In this document: positions 59,480-64,000 of the stretch, piece after piece
Layout of the letters: every line of letters begins with the position of its first letter
How positions within the stretch are numbered: the stretch's first letter is position 1
Source of the DNA: Chelonoidis abingdonii
Lineage: Eukaryota; Chordata; Testudines; Testudinidae
Length of the DNA: 64,000 nucleotides
Direction: 5' to 3'
NCBI RefSeq assembly: GCF_003597395.2
Contig: NC_133770.1
Location: 81,229,591-81,293,590 of the forward strand
The notes under the pieces: generated by a model
What the model was told of the DNA's origin: nothing
The model's database searches: none
What the model saw: the letters and a program-made list of their open reading frames with translations, nothing else
Position numbers and translations under genes: made by a program

Positions 59480-60815
59480 GACCATTAGCAATTTTTTTTT
59501 TTTTTTTGAAAACTCATGGAGGATGGGTGTGGACCCAGAGGACTGAAGAAGGGCAAACACAGTACCTGTTGTTAACTAGGGGAAGGAAGACCTGGGTAAT
59601 CATAGACCAGTCAGCCTAACTTTGATACTTGGAAGGATACTGGAACAAATTATTCAACATCTAGAGGATAATAGCCAACATGACTGGTAAAGAACAAATC
59701 ACACCAGACCAACCTAATTTCCTTCTTTGAGGGGGTTACTGGCCTTGTGGACAGGGAGGAGCAGTAGACATGATAGATCTTGAGTTTAGTAAGGCTTCTG
59801 AGACAGTCCCAGGTTACATTCTCATAAGCAAACTCAGGAAATGTGGTCTAGATGAAATTCCTGTAAGATGGGTGCACAACTGGTTGAAAAAAATATAGTA
59901 ACTTTCTGTCAAATGGGGAGGGCATATCTAGTGGGGTCCTGTTGGTGTCCGTCCTGGGTCCATTACTATTCAATAGTTTCATTAATGACTTGGATAATGG
60001 AGTATAAAATCTGTGGATAACACCAAAGTGGGAGGGATTGTGCAAGCACTTTGGAGAGGACAGGATTAGAATTCAAAATGGCCTTGACAAATTGGAGAAT
60101 TGGTATGAAATCAGTAAAGACAAGCACAAAGAACTACATTTAGGACGGAAAAATCAAATGCACAAATACAAAATGGAGACTAACTGGCTAGATGGGAGTA
60201 CTGCTGAAAAGGAGCTGAGGCTTATAGTAGATCACAAATTGAAGATGAAAAAGGCTAATATTCTCAGATATATTAACATGAGTGTTGTATGTAAGATATT
60301 GGCAGTAATTTGGTATTTGTGAGGCCTTAGCTGGAGTATTGTGTCCAGTTTTGGGTGCCACACCTTAAAGATGTAGACAAAGGTGACCAAAGGAGAAAAA
60401 CAAAAATGATAAAAGCTTTAGAAAACTTGACATATAATGAAAGGTTTTTAAAAAAAATCCTGGATATATTTAGTCTTGAGAAAAGAAGAGTGATGAGAGA
60501 AGCTGATAAAGTTTTCAAATATGTTACAGGCTGTTACAAAGAGGACAGTTCACAGTGATGAATTGTTCTCCAAAGGCAGGAGAAGAATGAAATGGCTTAA
60601 TCTGCAGCAAGGGAAATTTTAATTAGATACTTTTAGCTATCAGTATGGTTAAGTACTGGAATACGCTCCAAGGGAGGTTATGGAATCCACCATTGAAGCA
60701 CTTTGGACAAAACTGTCAGGAATGGTCTTAGTATTCTTGCTCCTGCCTCAGTGTGGGGGTGACTGGACTAGGTGATCTATTGAGGCCCTTTCCAGCCCTA
60801 CATTTCTATGATTGG
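59480..60815 (+). mobile_element. CR1 LINE, 3' 1.3 kb
   Basis: The plus strand carries ORF2 remains and the CR1 3' end: GACCAGTCAGCCTAACTTTG near 59608, TCCTGGGTCCATTACTATTC near 59953, GGAGTATTGTGTCCAGTTTT near 60332, and the end CCTTTCCAGCCCTACATTTC then TATGATTGG at 60815. A poly(T) run at 59491-59507 lies at the left limit. It is 5'-truncated. Confidence 0.85.
59930..60420 (+). pseudogene. CR1 ORF2 reverse transcriptase C-terminal relic
   Basis: Frames in this part give LGPLLFNSFINDLDNG and, from 60038, IQNGLDKLENWYEISKDKHK, ELHLGRKNQMHKYKM and STAEKELRLIVDHKLKMKKA. These match the region after the reverse transcriptase catalytic motif in CR1 ORF2 proteins, where LHLGR.N and AE.DLGV.VD.KL are typical. 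The catalytic FADD itself is lost; the sequence near 60020 reads as a different frame. Stops and frameshifts make it non-functional. Confidence 0.7.
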
Positions 60816-60975
60816 CAAGCAAAACAAGGACTAATGCTCAGCTTGTTGGTTTCAGACCATTTCTCCAATTTATCAATAAATTAGCCAGTTTTTGACAAAC
60901 TTACTCCTGTGGGAGAATACCTGAGACCAGCAATTATGTGCTATATTTTTAAAGTTCAGATGTTTGAGTGTGGTG

Positions 60976-61547
60976 TGTGACAAAGCTCCTCCTGTACCTT
61001 GGTGAGTCCTGCGCTTATTGGCAGATTTGCTCACCTCAGTGATCTTCCCTACAGTCTGGGTCAACTCCTCCTGTGTCTGATCAGGAGTTGGGAGATTTGG
61101 GGGGGAACCCGGGCCCACCCTCTACTCTGGGTTCCAGCTCAGGGCCCTGTGGATTGCAGCTGTCTATAACAGCTGCATGACAGCTACAACTCCCTGGGCT
61201 ACTTCCCCATGGCCTCCTCCAAACACCTTCTTTATCCTGACCACAGGACCTTCCTCCTGGTGTCTGATAATGCTTGTACTCCTCAGTCCTCCAGCAGTAC
61301 ACACACTCACTCTCAGCTCCTTGCTCCCAGCTCCTCACAGACACTTCCTCTCCTCTGGCTCTCCCTCCCCTGACTGGAGTGAGCTCCTTTTTAAACCCAG
61401 GTGCCCTGATTTGGCTCTAACAGGTTCCTGATTACTCTAGTGCAGCCCCTGCTGTGGTCACTCAGGGAACAGAAAACTACTCATCTAGTGACCAGTATAT
61501 TTGCCCTCTACCAGACTCCTGTACCCCACTGGTCTGGGTCTGTCGCA
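60976..61547. mobile_element. Solo LTR with 4-bp target duplication
   Basis: The element starts TGTGACAAAGCTCC and ends GGTCTGTCGCA, the TG...CA ends of an LTR, and is flanked by GGTG on both sides (60972-60975, 61548-61551). It is 572 bp and non-coding; CTTTTTAAACCC near 61388 is a possible TATA-like site. A 4-bp duplication suits Gypsy-type or some endogenous retroviral LTRs. Orientation is not decided. Confidence 0.65.
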
Positions 61548-61551
61548 GGTG

Positions 61552-62095
61552 ACACATTACTCCTGCTGGATTTGCCTTCAGCCTCAGATAGCTAAAGTTA
61601 CCATTCAGTTGTTGGCAACCATAGATATTTTAAGCACAAAAAACAGTGGTCTTGTCTACACACCAGATTTACACCAGTGTAACTAAACTAACACATCTAT
61701 GTTGGTGGAAGCTCAAAGAGAAAACAAGGAATTTATAACTAACCTTTTATAGCCTTAATGATGGTGTTCCATATTAAGAGTACACAAGTGCAGTGTGCAA
61801 CTCAAGTGCCCTGCTATGCACTGGAATTCACAGATCCAAGATGAGCATCCAGACTCACTATGCATTGTGTGGGGAGAGGTACATAAGATAGGCAGCTCCC
61901 CACTCAGCTTGTGAACACTTAAGTAGCCAATAAGAAATGCCAAGGGGCAGGGCCTAACTCCAAATGGGAGGGAGATGCCTTCTCCTTTGCTCAGAATTCT
62001 AACATGAATCCTCAGCTGAAATTAGGCACCTAAGACAGCTCAGCTGCACAGGGAGGACGACGAGAGAATAGAGAATGAAAGCCTATCCCTTTTAT
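61552..62095. other. Mixed stretch, probably old repeat from 61990
   Basis: 61552-61990 has no recognised feature. From about 61990 to 62700 short motifs such as TTAGGCACCTAAG and its relatives recur (62020, 62600, 62690), suggesting a composite old repeat that includes the tRNA-like units at 62096-62430. Confidence 0.4.
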
Positions 62096-62232
62096 AGTCC
62101 AGTAGTTAGGGTAGTCTCCTGCAACATGGAAGACCTGTTTTTAAATCCCTGCTCTGCCTGGTTTCAAGTCCCTGTTTCAAATCAGGTCTCCCACATCCCA
62201 GGAGAGTGCCCCAACCACCTGGCTACTCTGTA
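62096..62232. repeat. Head-to-head pair of tRNA-like units, first
   Basis: Forward: AGTCCAGTAGTTAGGGTAG, then GGAAGACCTGTTTTTAAATC, with A-box-like and B-box-like spacing. Reverse complement of the second half: AGCCAGGTGGTTGGGGCAC, then GGGAGACCTGATTTGAAAC. The halves face each other, giving a fold-back of two tRNA-derived SINE heads. Not a functional tRNA gene: the acceptor stem and anticodon arm are not intact. Confidence 0.6.
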
Positions 62233-62299
62233 TCTCAGTCTCGTCTGAAGCTGTTCCATGCTGTAAAAATAAGTATTTATGGGGCCAGAAAAAAAGTGA

Positions 62300-62430
62300 G
62301 TGATTGATAGTCTAGTAGTTAGGGCATTCACTTTGGAAATGAGAAGAGTGAGGTTCAAGTTCATGCTATAAATCAGGGCTTCAAACTTGGGTTTCCCTCA
62401 TCACAAGTACCCTAGTCACCAGCCAGACAC
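62300..62430. repeat. Head-to-head pair of tRNA-like units, second
   Basis: Forward: AGTCTAGTAGTTAGGGCATT, then AGTGAGGTTCAAGTTCATGC. Reverse complement of the rest: GACTAGGGTACTTGTGATG, then AACCCAAGTTTGAAGCCC. Same arrangement as the pair at 62096-62232 but more diverged. Confidence 0.5.
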
Positions 62431-63009
62431 AAAAATTCCCTGTCTGCTTGTAGCCTGCTGTCTCTTGTGCAGGTTAAGCATGCACTGAGCACTTCTACTG
62501 GGACAGGCCCTGCCTAGAGTGACAGTCCTGTCAGGGCTTAAGTAGGAGCTCCACTGCTGAGCAACTAGATGACATTGTGCATACCCAACCAGCAGAAATT
62601 TAGGCACCTAGAGGAATAGCGGCAGCTGAGTGATGGTTTTGTAAATGTCAGTAGTGCCTAACTACTTCTTAAGGCTAGATTCACAAAAGTGCCTAATGTT
62701 GCAAAATACGTTCCCATCTGTTTCAACCAAACACCACCATCGCTGTTTGATAAGTGATACTAGAGCAGAAGAGATTTTATTTCACCCCCCTAGTGTAGAA
62801 TGAATAGTCTGATTAGCAGTATATAAAGTTGACATGGAAAACAAAGTTTACGCACCAATCAAGATGTCATTTTTATTAACTGGATTTTCCATTTCTGTCA
62901 CACATTATGAATATTTATACAATGAAGAAAGCCAAACATTGCTGGAAGCAACCGACAAGATCAGCTGATATTTCTGTACCCTCTTAACACACACATTCTT
63001 TCTTGGTGA

Positions 63010-64000
63010 GAAGTTATTTAATTCTGTTCTATTTTATTTTTACTGCTACTCTTAAAATTCTGTGTCAAGATTGTCACATCTTAAATACAGATAAAGTTGC
63101 TAAAGGTACATTTATATATACACACGGAGAAAAATACAAGACTAATTGTTTTTCCACAATATTTAAATTTATACACTACCATAACTATATGCAACTTTTA
63201 AAGACAGGTTAAGGGGTACAAGAAACTGTTTACTTGCTCTAAATAGTTTGGTCCAATATTATTTTAATGTAGTGGTTATTCTCGCCCTTCCTTTTACATG
63301 ACAACATAATATAACATACAACACATGCACAATCATTCACCTATGAACAAATGGATAAAAGGACAACACTCAGACTAACTTTTGTACACCCAGAAGTTCA
63401 ACCAACCATACACAACTAATAAGGCTATAATACAGCTATGCAGCATAAATGGTCAACACTGCTGTTCTAAAGTGAGCACCATATATACATCTGTATATAA
63501 AAACATTGGAAACAAAATACACCTGGGGTTAGTTAAAAGGTGCCATTCCAAGGCTGTACATAATATCAGGAAAGTATTTACAATACGTGGAAAAAAAAGC
63601 TGCAATAGTTTATTGCCAATGCCCTTTATAAACTTTTCTCTTACTTTTAATGTAGATGTTATGCTCACTGTCTGTGAACCACACATCTTATTTCTGGCCC
63701 TTTATAAGATCCCTGTTCAAAAATATCAAGCAAATGTGTTCTATGGCTTCACCCACACATCTCTTCTTGTAGCTTTCAATTTATAAATATCACACGCACT
63801 GAACTGCAACTGTAGCTTAAAACTGAAAAGTTCCATAAAGTAAAATGTTTATCACTTGTTTGTTTAGGGAGCAGAATCTATAAACCCTAGCTACGCTAGG
63901 CAGTAAAAGTATCCTGTGCGATGTAGACTGTCCTAATAAAATGTATCATACTAATTAAGAAAAGCCAGTGTGAACTACAGAAATGACGACCAAATGTAAT
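63010..64000 (-). other. Possible 3' UTR of a minus-strand gene
   Basis: The stretch is AT-rich and free of recognisable transposons. On the minus strand there is an AATAAA (TTTATT on the plus strand near 63032), followed about 30 bases later by the GT-rich segment GTGTGTGTT near 62990, the usual layout of a cleavage and polyadenylation site. Many ATTTA and TATA-like runs fit a long 3' UTR. No coding sequence is inside the window; any gene would continue beyond 64000. A 134-codon plus-strand frame here (63382-63786) has no recognisable domain. Confidence 0.3.

Noticed and set aside
62096..62430. Functional tRNA genes
   Set aside because: A-box and B-box-like segments are present, but intact acceptor stems and anticodon arms are not, and the units form inverted pairs.
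63382..63786. 134-codon plus-strand frame
   Set aside because: It opens at a non-ATG codon, has no recognisable domain and lies in sequence that looks like the antisense of a 3' UTR.
1..64000. CRISPR arrays, bacterial operons, ribosomal RNA genes
   Set aside because: No regularly spaced identical repeats, no operon-like coding density and no rRNA-like sequence; all content is vertebrate in character.

Overview
The window looks like intergenic or intronic DNA from a sauropsid vertebrate, most probably a turtle. The reasons are CR1 LINE fragments as the main LINE class, an ancient MIR SINE, several hAT and Harbinger-like DNA transposons with clear target-site duplications (TSDs), and three DIRS-type tyrosine-recombinase retrotransposons. 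Crocodilians are a second possibility. There is no bacterial-style gene organisation, and no multi-exon host gene can be traced with confidence. Almost every long reading frame belongs to a transposable element or to its antisense.

Layout. 1-3530: an LTR-like repeat split by a 2.15-kb Harbinger-like element (1101-3253). 8379-10362: a second, inverted copy of that element. Both carry remains of a Myb/SANT DNA-binding domain. 10.4-15.8 kb: mostly unrecognised AT-rich sequence with a perfect 24-bp hairpin at 11121-11175. 15836-16117: a small MITE with similar ends. 16349-22454: DIRS copy A. 23.8-29.3 kb: two non-autonomous hAT elements and a broken hAT transposase gene (copy 1) that contains a solo LTR. 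31773-32130: the best candidate for a host exon, unidentified. 32.7-39.4 kb: CR1 fragments in AT-rich sequence. 39803-44553: DIRS copy B, internally deleted and carrying a nested hAT. 44.9-49.1 kb: MIR, a fold-back repeat, and a second, longer hAT transposase relic with its own nested hAT. 49763-55687: DIRS copy C, which looks the best preserved. 59480-60815: CR1 with remains of ORF2. 60976-61547: a solo LTR with a 4-bp TSD. 62.1-62.4 kb: inverted pairs of tRNA-like units. 63.0-64.0 kb: TE-poor sequence that may be the 3' UTR of a minus-strand gene, with a polyadenylation signal near 63030.

The three DIRS copies lie in one orientation and share one plan: inverted terminal repeats, a gag whose second half resembles the LAP2-alpha C-terminal domain, reverse transcriptase plus RNase H, a tyrosine recombinase, and a fold-back at the right end. 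All are broken by frameshifts or stops. The hAT transposases are ZMYM1-like, and small hAT elements nearby share the longer elements' ends, which suggests mobilisation in trans. Identifications rest on reading the sequence and on recall of repeat families; no database search was run.
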